Assembly (NCBI RefSeq): GCF_001437405.1
Contig: NZ_JQBY01000011.1
Location: forward strand, 1 to 64,000
Source of the DNA: Pediococcus ethanolidurans
GTDB lineage: Bacteria; Bacillota; Bacilli; Lactobacillales; Lactobacillaceae
Length of the DNA stretch: 64,000 bases
Direction: 5' to 3'
Shown: piece by piece, positions 22,894-31,772 of the stretch
Layout: each line of letters opens with the position of its first letter
Numbering within the stretch: position 1 is the first letter of the stretch
Notes under the pieces: generated by a model
The model's database searches: none
The model's input: only the letters and a program-made list of their open reading frames with translations
What the model was told of the DNA's origin: nothing
Program-made: the position numbers and the translations under genes

Positions 22894-24774
22894 ATGTGTG
22901 GATTTGTGGGGTATCTTAACCAAAATGACGTCAATACTGATGTCATTAAATCAATGGCGGACCGAATTAAACATCGTGGTCCAGATGATGAAGCCTACTT
23001 TCAAGATGAAGGAGCCTCTTTAGGGTTCAGACGTCTTTCAATTATTGATTTGGCACATGGTAAGCAACCAATGCTAAACTCAACTAAAACGAAGGTTTTA
23101 ACCTTTAATGGTGAAATTTATAATTATCAAGAAATTCGCGAAGAATTAAAAAAATTAGGTTACAAATTTCAAACAGACGTGGATTCGGAAGTTTTAATTC
23201 ATGGTTATGATGCTTGGGGTGCAGATCTCTTACAGAAGTTGCGAGGTATGTACGCATTTGTAATTTATGATACCCAGAAAAAAGAAGTCTTTGGTGCTCG
23301 TGATCACTTTGGCATTAAACCACTTTATTATTATGACGATGGTGACTCATTCCTGTGGGGATCTGAAATTAAGGCATTTTTAGAGCATCCTAATTTTCAT
23401 AAGAAATTCAATGAACGGCTATTACCAATTCATTTAAGTTTTGAGTTTATTCCTTCAAAAGAAACCATGTTTAAAAATGTTTATAAACTTTTACCTGGTA
23501 CCTATTTCTTGCATAAAGATGGTAAAACGGAAACCCATACGTATTTCAAATTCAACTACGACCATATTGACGAATCACAAACAATTGATGAAGATGCTAA
23601 AAAGATTCGTGGAATTGTTAAAGATTCCGTTAAAGCACACATGATAGCTGATGTTGAAGTGGGAAGTTTCTTGTCAAGTGGTATTGATTCAAGCTATGTT
23701 TTGGCAGAAGCAGCTAAACTCAAACCAATTCAATCGTTTTCTCTTGGCTTTAATGACTCCAAATACAGTGAATTAAGTTATTCTACCGAGTTTGCTAAAG
23801 AAATTCATCAACAAAACACGCCATTAACAATGGACGGCGATGATTATTTTGATATCTTGCCAACGATCATGTATTACATGGATGAACCACTTTCTAATCC
23901 TTCAGCAATGCAACTTTATTACCTTTCCAAAGGAACCAGAGAACATGTTAAGGTTGCTTTATCTGGTGAAGGGGCTGATGAGTTCTTTGGAGGCTATAAT
24001 ACTTATTTGGAAGCCTTTCCTTTTGAACGTTATCAAAAGTGGGTTCCTCAGTTTGTTCGAACTGGTTTAGCACGACTAGTTCAAAATTTGCCTAGATTTC
24101 ATGGCAAACGTTTCTTAGTCAGAGGTGCGCAGCCATTAAGTGAGCGCTATTATCGTGTTAACTATGTTTTCAATAAGCATGAACGTGACGAAATCTTACG
24201 TGATCCAAGTATAAACGTGGATTCTGGTGCTTACACAAAACATATCTTTGATGAAGTTAAAGGCAAAGATGAAATGACACAAATGCAATACTTTGATATC
24301 AATACTTGGTTACCTTTTGATATCTTGCATAAGGCTGATCGAATGAGTATGTGTAACTCGTTAGAAGTACGAACACCATTGGTTGATAAAGAAGTGGCTA
24401 AATTCGCGGCAACTATGCCAATCAAAACACGAATTCATAAAGATGAAACCAAAATTTCTTTGAGAACTGCTGCCGAAAGTGAACTTCCGGAACGAGTAGC
24501 TAAGAAAGAAAAAATGGGCTTTCCATCCCCAATCGCTAGTTGGATTAAAGAGGATAAATATCGTAAACGCATTGAGACGGCATTTAATTCAGATGTTGCT
24601 AAACGTTTCTTTAAACCGGAAGCTTTGATGCATATCTTGCATGAACATATAAACGGAAAGTCAAGTATGCAAAAGATCTTTACAATTTATACATTTATTC
24701 TGTGGTATGAAGTTTATTTTCCAGAAAATACTACAGCCACAACAAGTAAGTTAGTTCATCGCACACAAGTTTAA
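22894..24774 (+). CDS. asnB: glutamine-dependent asparagine synthetase family amidotransferase, probably amidates peptidoglycan D-Asp
   Basis: 626 residues. The N-terminal glutaminase domain starts with the nucleophile Cys2 (MCGFVGY) and contains RGPDDE and FNGEIYNY. The synthetase domain carries the PP-loop SFLSSGIDSS near residues 258-267. Length and start match the B. subtilis AsnB type, members of which amidate peptidoglycan (mDAP by AsnB in Bacillus and L. plantarum, D-Asp by AsnH in Lactococcus). Being first in an operon with murE, D-Asp ligase and Asp racemase argues strongly for the D-Asp role; plain asparagine synthesis is the alternative. AAAGGGAG precedes the ATG. Confidence 0.88.
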   Translation: MCGFVGYLNQNDVNTDVIKSMADRIKHRGPDDEAYFQDEGASLGFRRLSIIDLAHGKQPMLNSTKTKVLTFNGEIYNYQEIREELKKLGYKFQTDVDSEVLIHGYDAWGADLLQKLRGMYAFVIYDTQKKEVFGARDHFGIKPLYYYDDGDSFLWGSEIKAFLEHPNFHKKFNERLLPIHLSFEFIPSKETMFKNVYKLLPGTYFLHKDGKTETHTYFKFNYDHIDESQTIDEDAKKIRGIVKDSVKAHMIADVEVGSFLSSGIDSSYVLAEAAKLKPIQSFSLGFNDSKYSELSYSTEFAKEIHQQNTPLTMDGDDYFDILPTIMYYMDEPLSNPSAMQLYYLSKGTREHVKVALSGEGADEFFGGYNTYLEAFPFERYQKWVPQFVRTGLARLVQNLPRFHGKRFLVRGAQPLSERYYRVNYVFNKHERDEILRDPSINVDSGAYTKHIFDEVKGKDEMTQMQYFDINTWLPFDILHKADRMSMCNSLEVRTPLVDKEVAKFAATMPIKTRIHKDETKISLRTAAESELPERVAKKEKMGFPSPIASWIKEDKYRKRIETAFNSDVAKRFFKPEALMHILHEHINGKSSMQKIFTIYTFILWYEVYFPENTTATTSKLVHRTQV

Positions 24775-24793
24775 TATTTTGGAGATGGAAAAT

Positions 24794-26338
24794 ATGGCAC
24801 TCGAGATTGCCGAAATTACCATGATTTTGAAAGAACATCATCTGCTAAAACAGGTAGTAAATAATGTTAAAGGCGATCATCAAACAATTACGGGAGTTAA
24901 ATATGACTCACGTCACACAGTTGCCAACGATCTTTTCTTCTGTAAGGGTAATTTTAAACCAGCTTATCTAAAAGTTGCACAGACTAATGGTGCAACGGTC
25001 TATATTGCAGAACAGCAATTTGAAGAAGTTCCTAAGATGTGTGGCATCGTAGTGACAAATGTTTCAAAAGCAATGGCTTTGATTGGTGCTGCTTTTTATG
25101 ATTATCCTCAAAACGACTTATTTATCATTGCTTTTACTGGCACTAAGGGAAAAACAACGTCCGCATATTTTACGCACCATATTTTAAAATCAATTTCTGG
25201 AAATAAGGCAGCACTATTTTCAACTATTGATCGTATTACTGGTTCAAAACCAGACCAAGAGTTTAAATCTGATTTAACTACGCCAGAATCTCTGAATTTG
25301 TTTCACGATATGCGTGAAGCAGTTAACAATGGGATGCATTCACTTGTTATGGAAGTATCTTCTCAAGCCTATTTACGAAATCGTGTATATGGCTTACATT
25401 ATGATGTAGGGATATTTTTAAATATCACCCCAGATCATATTGGTCGGAACGAACATCCAACTTTTGAAAACTATTTGCATTGCAAAATGCAATTATTGGT
25501 TAACTCAGATGTTTGTGTTATCAACGCACAAACGGCTCATCTTGAAGAAATATATCAAGCAGCTAAAGCAACAACAGATCCTCAAAAAATTTATTTATTT
25601 AAACAGGCGAATGCTAAAATTAATTTAGCGGTTCCAATTGACGTTGTTTATTACAATGATCGTGATGATTTGCGTTTGACTGAAATAGAAGTTAAAGAGG
25701 TTAGTCCAAAAGCTAAGGCGTTACATATTGACGGGCTATATGATTTAAGTATGCCGGGAGATTATAACCAAAGTAATGCAACTAGTGCTCTGATTGCCGC
25801 GGGATTAGCCGGTGCAACCTATGAACAAACACACGACTTATTAACGAAAATAAAAGTTCCTGGTCGAATGGAATCAATTGTTTCGAAACATCACGGTGTT
25901 ATTTACGTTGACTATGCGCATAATTATGCCAGCATGAATGCCTTACTTAGTTTTTTGCGAAGTCAGTATCCAAATGGTCGTTTGATTGTAGTTGTAGGAA
26001 GTCCCGGTGATAAAGGAATTTCTCGGCGAAAAGGATTTGGTGAAGCATTGACGGCACATGCGGATATCGCAATTTTGACAACCGATGATCCAGGTTTCGA
26101 AGATCCTAATGCGATTATAGAAGTGATTGATAGTTATATTGATCATAAAAAAGTGCAGGTTAAAAAAATTGTTGATCGTTATTCAGCGATTAAGCAGGCA
26201 ATTACAATTAGTCGTCCAGAGGATGTTGTGATCTTAGCGGCTAAGGGGGAGGATCCCTATCAGAAAGTTAGGGGTGTTAATACGCCATGGCCAACTGATA
26301 TGAAGGTTGCTAAAGAAGTTTTGAAAGGATTGGCGTAA
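24794..26338 (+). CDS. murE: UDP-N-acetylmuramoyl-tripeptide synthetase, L-lysine adding
   Basis: A 514-residue Mur ligase that adds the third stem-peptide residue to UDP-MurNAc-L-Ala-D-Glu in the cytoplasm. The ATP loop FTGTKGKTT is near residues 115-123. The amino-acid specificity motif near residue 430 is DDPG, not the DNPR of diaminopimelate enzymes, so L-Lys is the expected substrate. The ATG at 24794 follows GGAG; the frame extends five codons to a TTG that overlaps this ribosome site, which I reject. It starts 19 bases after asnB and its stop overlaps the next start (TAATG). Confidence 0.95.
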   Translation: MALEIAEITMILKEHHLLKQVVNNVKGDHQTITGVKYDSRHTVANDLFFCKGNFKPAYLKVAQTNGATVYIAEQQFEEVPKMCGIVVTNVSKAMALIGAAFYDYPQNDLFIIAFTGTKGKTTSAYFTHHILKSISGNKAALFSTIDRITGSKPDQEFKSDLTTPESLNLFHDMREAVNNGMHSLVMEVSSQAYLRNRVYGLHYDVGIFLNITPDHIGRNEHPTFENYLHCKMQLLVNSDVCVINAQTAHLEEIYQAAKATTDPQKIYLFKQANAKINLAVPIDVVYYNDRDDLRLTEIEVKEVSPKAKALHIDGLYDLSMPGDYNQSNATSALIAAGLAGATYEQTHDLLTKIKVPGRMESIVSKHHGVIYVDYAHNYASMNALLSFLRSQYPNGRLIVVVGSPGDKGISRRKGFGEALTAHADIAILTTDDPGFEDPNAIIEVIDSYIDHKKVQVKKIVDRYSAIKQAITISRPEDVVILAAKGEDPYQKVRGVNTPWPTDMKVAKEVLKGLA

Positions 26339-27594
26339 TGGAAAACTCAAAAAATGATTATATTCCTGTGTTATTAGGTAGTGATTTTAATGCTTATGGA
26401 ATGGCCCGTTCATTTTACAAAATGACCGGAAAAAAAGTTAAAGCATTTGCTGAAAAAGAATTAGCACCGACGCGATTTACAAAAATTGTAGATTTGGAAC
26501 TAATTCCTGGTTTTTCAGAAGATCCAGTTTTTTTCGAAACAATGAAAAAGATTGCTAAACGCTATGAAAATCGTTCTGAAAAAGTTATTTTACTTGGAAT
26601 GGGCGATGGCTATGCGGAATTAATCTCAAAGCATAAAGATGAACTTGCCAAGACTTTTATCTGCCCTTATGTGGATTATACGCTATTAAGGAAACTCAAT
26701 AACAAAGAGCGTTTCTATGAAATTTGTGATAAGTTCGATTTGCCTTATCCGAAGACACGAATTATTACCAAAGCAGAGTATGAGAGTTCTGATAAAATTG
26801 AAGAACCATTTGGTTATCCAGTTGCTTTAAAGCCTGCCAATAGCGTTGAATGGCTTGATATTCATTTTGAAGGACGAAAAAAAGCATTTCGCATTCAATC
26901 GCGTGCGGAATTTGATGAAATTGTCGGGAAAATTTATGATAATGGCTATACTTCGGATTTAATTTTGCAGGATTTTGTTCCGGGCGATGATAGTAATATG
27001 CGTGTCCTTAATGCATATGTGGATCAGTATCATCATGTTAAGATGATGTGCTTGGGACATCCATTACTAGAAGATGTTGCTCCAGCGGCAATTGGTAACT
27101 ATGTTGCTATTTTGCCAGAGTATAATTCAACCATTTATAAAACAATTCAAGATTTTCTAGAAAAAATTAATTTTACAGGTTATGCAAACTTTGATTTGAA
27201 ATATGATTCACGTGATCAAACGTTTAAATTGTTCGAAATTAATTTACGTCAAGGACGCAGTAGTTTCTTTGTCACTTTGAATGGTTATAATTTAGCTCAG
27301 TGGGTTGTCAAAGATTATGTAAGTGAAGATTTAAAAAACAAACCAACTGTTTATGCTAATCGATCAGAAGACACGCATCAGTTATGGTTAGGTGTTCCGA
27401 TCAAAGTATTTAAAAAATATGCACGTAACAATCGTGATAAATTAACTGCATTACAACTAATCAAACAAAAACGATATGGGATGACTGCTTTTGATAAAAA
27501 AGATATGAATCTCAAAAGATTTGCGTTGTTAACCTGGATGAATCATAATTATGTTAAAAACTTCGATCGTTATTTTGAAGAGAATAAGGGATGA
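26338..27594 (+). CDS. D-aspartate ligase (ATP-grasp, peptidoglycan cross-bridge)
   Basis: 418 residues with an ATP-grasp fold: an N-terminal domain (VLLGSDFNAYGMARSFYKMTGKKV), the nucleotide-binding strand YPVALKPANS near residues 160-169, LQDFVPGDDSNMRV, and metal ligands in FEINLRQGRSSFF. It resembles the Enterococcus faecium and Lactobacillus/Lactococcus Asl enzymes that activate D-Asp as aspartyl phosphate and link it to the Lys side chain of UDP-MurNAc-pentapeptide. The one-base overlap with murE (TAATG) indicates coupled translation. Other carboxylate-amine ligations are possible by fold alone, but the racemase next door decides for D-Asp. Confidence 0.9.
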   Translation: MENSKNDYIPVLLGSDFNAYGMARSFYKMTGKKVKAFAEKELAPTRFTKIVDLELIPGFSEDPVFFETMKKIAKRYENRSEKVILLGMGDGYAELISKHKDELAKTFICPYVDYTLLRKLNNKERFYEICDKFDLPYPKTRIITKAEYESSDKIEEPFGYPVALKPANSVEWLDIHFEGRKKAFRIQSRAEFDEIVGKIYDNGYTSDLILQDFVPGDDSNMRVLNAYVDQYHHVKMMCLGHPLLEDVAPAAIGNYVAILPEYNSTIYKTIQDFLEKINFTGYANFDLKYDSRDQTFKLFEINLRQGRSSFFVTLNGYNLAQWVVKDYVSEDLKNKPTVYANRSEDTHQLWLGVPIKVFKKYARNNRDKLTALQLIKQKRYGMTAFDKKDMNLKRFALLTWMNHNYVKNFDRYFEENKG

Positions 27595-27599
27595 GTTAA

Positions 27600-28313
27600 A
27601 TGAAGGATTTCTTTACAATTATTGGTGGTATGGGGACACCGGCAACGGAAAGTTATTTACGTTTATTAAATAAACGAACCCCTGCTCATCAGGATCAAGA
27701 TTATTTCAATTATGTTTTAGTAAATCATGCAACGGTTCCGGATCGTTCGACTTATTTAATGGACCATACGCAACCTAGTCCATTACCGGATTTGTTGGAA
27801 GATATTAAACAACAAAGCCAACTAAACCCTAGTTTCTTTGTAATTGCATGTAATACGGCACATTATTTTTATGATGAATTACAAGCGGTGACGACGGTAC
27901 CGATTGTGCATATGCCACGCGAGACAGTTAAATACATCAAGGAAAAATATCCTAATGTTAAAAAGGTCGGGGTTATTGGGACTAAGGGAACAACTACTGA
28001 TGGCATTTATGATCGTGAACTGATTAAGCAAAATTTAGAGGTTATCAAGCCAACTGATCAAATTCAAAAGTTGACAACCAAATTGATTTTTGAAGATATT
28101 AAGAACCAAAATTACGTTGATGGTGAACTTTTTCATGAAATTGTTAAACAAATGGTACAAAAACAAGGTGCGGAAGTTGTGATTTTAGGCTGCACAGAAT
28201 TGTCTTATGCCCAGGAATTAGCTCCTGAACTAGAGATACCAATTGCTGATTCTCAATCGATATTGGTTGATAAATCGATCGAATTAGCAACCAAATTAAG
28301 AAAAAATAATTAA
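27600..28313 (+). CDS. racD: aspartate racemase
   Basis: A 237-residue PLP-independent amino-acid racemase of the Asp/Glu family. The two catalytic cysteines are visible: Cys84 in VIACNTAHYF and Cys198 in VILGCTELSYA; the N-terminus IIGGMGTPATESY is typical of aspartate racemases rather than MurI. It makes D-Asp from L-Asp for the ligase encoded five bases upstream. Last gene of the cell-wall operon. Confidence 0.93.
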   Translation: MKDFFTIIGGMGTPATESYLRLLNKRTPAHQDQDYFNYVLVNHATVPDRSTYLMDHTQPSPLPDLLEDIKQQSQLNPSFFVIACNTAHYFYDELQAVTTVPIVHMPRETVKYIKEKYPNVKKVGVIGTKGTTTDGIYDRELIKQNLEVIKPTDQIQKLTTKLIFEDIKNQNYVDGELFHEIVKQMVQKQGAEVVILGCTELSYAQELAPELEIPIADSQSILVDKSIELATKLRKNN

Positions 28314-28367
28314 TTTTAAGTAAGTAGGTAAGTGGCGGATAAGTAGTTGTGCAGGCAAAAATCAGTC

Positions 28368-28396
28368 ATGACAAAAATTGGGCATTATGCTATACT
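28368..28396 (+). promoter_or_regulatory. promoter of tRNA-Gly (and probably of argS)
   Basis: ATGACA and TATACT are 17 bases apart, with TGC before TATACT giving an extended -10. It is the only clear promoter between racD and the argS T-box leader. Confidence 0.65.
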
Positions 28397-28409
28397 TACT
28401 TTTGTGTTT

Positions 28410-28480
28410 GCGGGCATAGTTTAGTGGTAAAATTCAAGCTTCCCAAGCTTGCGTCGCGGGTCCGATTCCCGTTGCCCGCT
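28410..28480 (+). tRNA. tRNA-Gly (CCC)
   Basis: A 71-nt cloverleaf with acceptor GCGGGCA/TGCCCGC, anticodon stem CAAGC/GCTTG, anticodon CCC and discriminator T. No CCA is encoded and no terminator follows; the argS leader begins within a few bases. Confidence 0.95.
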
Positions 28481-28483
28481 TTT

Positions 28484-28671
28484 TCGTAAGAGAGTAGTAC
28501 CTAAGTCTTTTTCTTTTAGCGAGTTCGGAATGGTGAAAGCCGAATAGAAAATATTAGCGAACGTGCTTTTATGGTTAAAACTAAAAAATTGAGTGGATTT
28601 TAAAAATCAATTAGAGTGGTACCGCGGGTTAACTCGTCTCTTACAATGTTTATTTGTAAGAGACTTTTTTT
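28484..28671 (+). promoter_or_regulatory. T-box riboswitch of argS (CGU specifier)
   Basis: It contains the conserved GTGGTACCGCGGG (28616-28628) and the terminator GTCTCTTACA/TGTAAGAGAC with seven T (28636-28671). GAACGTG at 28559-28565 places Arg codon CGT in the specifier context. The compact leader starts right after the tRNA-Gly gene. Confidence 0.92.
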
Positions 28672-28696
28672 GAATTTACAAATGGAGGAACTAAAA

Positions 28697-30385
28697 ATGG
28701 ATTATAAGAAACAAATTGCACAAAGTATTGTCAAAGCTTTGGATGATAAGTTAGAAGAACAGGCTGTTTATGAAAAAATTGAAGTACCTAAAACCGTAAA
28801 TTTAGGTGACTATGCTTTTCCAATATTTATCTTAGCTAAAACCTTACACAAGGCACCACAAATGATCGCAAAGGATTTGGTTGATCAGATCAATCAAACT
28901 AATTATGAAAAAGTTGAAGCGGCAGGACCATACGTTAATTTCTTCTTAGATAAAAATACGTTTAGTGATGAAGTTTTACAAACTGTTTTAACGCAAAATA
29001 GTCATTATGGTGACGCTACAGTTGGAAATAATGGAAAAGTTCCTATTGATATGTCTTCACCTAATATTGCGAAACCCATTTCAATGGGCCATTTACGCTC
29101 AACAGTGATTGGAAATTCTTTGGCTAATTTGCTTACAAAAACTGGTTATCAACCAGTCAAAATTAATCATTTGGGTGATTGGGGTACTCAATTTGGAAAG
29201 TTGATTGAAGCTTACAAACTTTGGGGAAGCGAAGAAGAAGTCAAAGCAGATCCCATTAATAAATTACTTGAATATTATGTTCGTTTTCATAAAGAAGATA
29301 AAGATCACCCAGAACTGGATGATGAAGCGCGCAAATGGTTTAAAAAACTTGAAGACGGTGATGACGAGGCTATTCAGCTTTGGCAGTGGTTCCGTTCGGT
29401 TTCTTTACAATCTTTCAAACGTATCTATGATAAATTAGGTATTACCTTCGATTCATACAAGGGTGAAGCCTTTTATAATGATAAGATGGATGAAGTTGTT
29501 CAAATTCTTGAAGATAAAAAATTATTAAAAGAAAGTCAGGGTGCAGAAATTGTTGATCTTGATAAATATAATTTAAATCCTGCACTGATTAAAAAAACGG
29601 ATGGAGCAACACTTTATATTACGCGTGACTTGGCGGCTGCTATTTACCGTAAACGTACTTATGATTTTGTTCAATCATTGTATGTGGTTGGCGCAGAACA
29701 GATTAATCATTTTAAGCAACTCAAAGCAGTACTGAAAGAAATGGGTTTTGATTGGTCGGATGATATTCATCATATTCCATTTGGATTGATTACTTTAAAT
29801 GGTAAAAAGCTATCTACTCGTTCTGGGCGAGTTGTCTTATTAGATAAAGTTTTAGATGATGCCATTGATTTGGCCAAGCAACAAATTCAGTCTAAGAATC
29901 CTGATTTAAAAAATGCTGATCAAGTTGCTCATGAAGTCGGTGTTGGTGCTGTCATTTTTCATGATTTAAAAAATGAACGCATGAATTCGTTTGATTTTGA
30001 TTTGAATGAAGTTGTTCGGTTTGAAGGTGAAACAGGTCCGTATGTTCAATACACACGTGCACGTGCTGAAAGTATTTTAAGAAAAGCAGATCACAAAGTA
30101 ACAGTTGCTGATCTGAAGTTATCGGATCCAAATGCTTGGGAAACTTTGAAATTCTTACAAGCATTTCCAGAAACTGTTTTGCGAGCAGTTAGAGAATATG
30201 AACCATCAATTATTGCGAAATATGCACTTCATCTTGCAAAATCATTTAATCAGTACTATGCAAATTCTAAAGTGTTAGTGAAAGATGATCAGTTGAACAG
30301 CCGTTTGGCACTTGTTCAAAGTGTCAGCATTGTGTTGGAAATTGCATTAAATCTTTTAGGAGTACAAGCACCATCAGAAATGTAA
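28697..30385 (+). CDS. argS: arginyl-tRNA synthetase
   Basis: A 562-residue class I synthetase charging tRNA-Arg. The N-terminal Arg-tRNA-synt domain precedes SSPNIAKPISMGHLRST (the HIGH region, HxxH as MGHL, near residues 119-135); KLSTRSG stands in the KMSKS position, and the DALR anticodon-binding domain ends the protein. The ATG follows GGAGG by eight bases. The frame is open upstream into the T-box GTG, which is rejected as a start. Expression should rise when tRNA-Arg is uncharged. Confidence 0.97.
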   Translation: MDYKKQIAQSIVKALDDKLEEQAVYEKIEVPKTVNLGDYAFPIFILAKTLHKAPQMIAKDLVDQINQTNYEKVEAAGPYVNFFLDKNTFSDEVLQTVLTQNSHYGDATVGNNGKVPIDMSSPNIAKPISMGHLRSTVIGNSLANLLTKTGYQPVKINHLGDWGTQFGKLIEAYKLWGSEEEVKADPINKLLEYYVRFHKEDKDHPELDDEARKWFKKLEDGDDEAIQLWQWFRSVSLQSFKRIYDKLGITFDSYKGEAFYNDKMDEVVQILEDKKLLKESQGAEIVDLDKYNLNPALIKKTDGATLYITRDLAAAIYRKRTYDFVQSLYVVGAEQINHFKQLKAVLKEMGFDWSDDIHHIPFGLITLNGKKLSTRSGRVVLLDKVLDDAIDLAKQQIQSKNPDLKNADQVAHEVGVGAVIFHDLKNERMNSFDFDLNEVVRFEGETGPYVQYTRARAESILRKADHKVTVADLKLSDPNAWETLKFLQAFPETVLRAVREYEPSIIAKYALHLAKSFNQYYANSKVLVKDDQLNSRLALVQSVSIVLEIALNLLGVQAPSEM

Positions 30386-30392
30386 ATTCAAT

Positions 30393-30422
30393 AAGCATGG
30401 GAAATTTTTTCTCATGCTTTTA
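30393..30422 (+). terminator. argS terminator
   Basis: AAGCATG and CATGCTT pair around GGAAATTTTTTCT-type loop sequence, followed by a short T run. Confidence 0.75.
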
Positions 30423-30434
30423 ATATAGATAAAA

Positions 30435-30450
30435 TGTGAAATATTTCGCA
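30435..30450 (+). promoter_or_regulatory. Crp/Fnr-type (ArcR-like) operator
   Basis: TGTGAAATATTTCGCA is an inverted repeat with one mismatch (TG-Y-GAAATATTTC-R-CA). It closely resembles the TGTGAAATATATCACG site bound by B. licheniformis ArcR. It lies about 60-65 bases before the predicted transcription start, where an activator would act. Confidence 0.65.
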
Positions 30451-30490
30451 TTTTGAAATACGAAATCAAGAAGCAGGCAAAGTTTAGACC

Positions 30491-30504
30491 TGATACAATA
30501 TAAT
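30491..30504 (+). promoter_or_regulatory. -10 region of the aminotransferase gene
   Basis: TGATACAAT (extended -10) overlaps a consensus TATAAT (30499-30504). No strong -35 is present, which fits activation from the upstream Crp/Fnr box. Confidence 0.5.
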
Positions 30505-30552
30505 TGTTGAGGTATTAATTGAGCCGAATCATAGTTTGAGGAGGAAATAACC

Positions 30553-31674
30553 ATGGAAATTAAAGGCTTCGGTGTTGAAGAATGGCTAAATGAAAATGAA
30601 AAAGCGGCTCAATTTGATATTTCACAAAGTACAATTAGTTCACTAACTTTGGGGGAATTACTTAACTTTGATGGTCAAGATTCAACAGAAGCATTCACAA
30701 AATATTTAAATACAAAATTAAATTATGGTTGGATTGAAGGTTCACCTGAATTTAAGCAGTTAGTCGCACAGTTGTATAAACGCGTCAACAGTAAAAATAT
30801 TTTGCAAACAAATGGCGCAACCGGTGGTAACTTTTTAACATTGTTTAGTTTGTTAAATCCGGGGGATCACATAATTTCTTTGTATCCAAGTTATCAGCAA
30901 CTTTACGATTTGCCTAAATCATTAGGTGTAAAGGTGGATGAATGGGATCTTGAAGAAGATTTAAACTGGCAACCAAGTCTTGATCAACTGCAGCGTCTGA
31001 TCACGCCAAAAACAAAAATGATCTGTCTAAATAATGCACAAAATCCCACAGGCAGCCTCCTCGGCAAGCCGTTATTAGAACAGGTCGTTAAATTGGCAAG
31101 AAAAGTGGATGCGTATATATTAGCGGATGAAGTCTATCAGCCAGTTGATAAAATCGATCAGTTTCCCAACATCGCCGATTTATATGAAAAAGGAATTTCT
31201 GTGAACAGTCTTTCTAAAACCTATTCTGTTCCTGGGCTACGTATTGGTTGGATTGCAACTCAATCAGAAAAGCTTGCTGATACATTCAGAAAATATCGAG
31301 ATTATACCATGATTTCAGGTGGCGTCATTAACGATACTTTAGCATGTATAACTTTACGAAACCGTAAGGCGATTTTACAACGTAACGGAAAATTAGTGAA
31401 AAATAATCATGAAATTTTAAAGCGGTGGGTTGCTTCACAGCCTAAAGTGGAAATTATCATGCCAGAACAGGTTTCAACAGCTTGTATTAAACTCAATATT
31501 AAAATGAGTGATGAGGATTTTTGTGAACAGTTGTTAAAGAAAACAGGTGTGTTGCTTGTTCCTGGCTCAAGATTCGATATGCCGGGTCATGCTAGGGTTG
31601 GTTATTGTACAGATACTAAGACTTTAGAGATGGGACTTCAAAAATTAGCCGATTTTCTTAAAAAGTGTGCTTAA
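30553..31674 (+). CDS. PLP-dependent aminotransferase, class I/II (ArcT-like)
   Basis: 373 residues of the aspartate-aminotransferase fold. NAQNPTG and ADEVYQ bind the cofactor, and Lys222 in NSLSKTYSVPGLRIGW is the PLP Schiff-base lysine. It resembles ArcT, the transaminase found in arginine deiminase operons of lactobacilli; its substrate is not established. No arcA, arcB, arcC or arcD is in the window, but the next genes are a Crp/Fnr regulator and ArgR, and an ArcR-like operator precedes it, so a role in arginine metabolism is likely. GAGGAGG precedes the ATG. Confidence 0.82.
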   Translation: MEIKGFGVEEWLNENEKAAQFDISQSTISSLTLGELLNFDGQDSTEAFTKYLNTKLNYGWIEGSPEFKQLVAQLYKRVNSKNILQTNGATGGNFLTLFSLLNPGDHIISLYPSYQQLYDLPKSLGVKVDEWDLEEDLNWQPSLDQLQRLITPKTKMICLNNAQNPTGSLLGKPLLEQVVKLARKVDAYILADEVYQPVDKIDQFPNIADLYEKGISVNSLSKTYSVPGLRIGWIATQSEKLADTFRKYRDYTMISGGVINDTLACITLRNRKAILQRNGKLVKNNHEILKRWVASQPKVEIIMPEQVSTACIKLNIKMSDEDFCEQLLKKTGVLLVPGSRFDMPGHARVGYCTDTKTLEMGLQKLADFLKKCA

Positions 31675-31719
31675 GATAAAACAATAAGCTTATTTGAGAA
31701 TAATACTTGGTTTTTATAC

Positions 31720-31749
31720 TTGTTTCTGGGATAATGGGAACATTATAAT
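31720..31749 (+). promoter_or_regulatory. promoter of the Crp/Fnr regulator gene
   Basis: TTGTTT and TATAAT are 18 bases apart, with the start codon 23 bases beyond. Confidence 0.6.
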
Positions 31750-31772
31750 TTTCTTGAAAAGAGGCTAACTTT

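Noticed and set aside
28616-28696. Longer N-terminus of ArgS starting at a GTG
   Set aside because: Same reason: it starts inside GTGGTACCGCGG and crosses the terminator. The ATG at 28697 has a good ribosome site.
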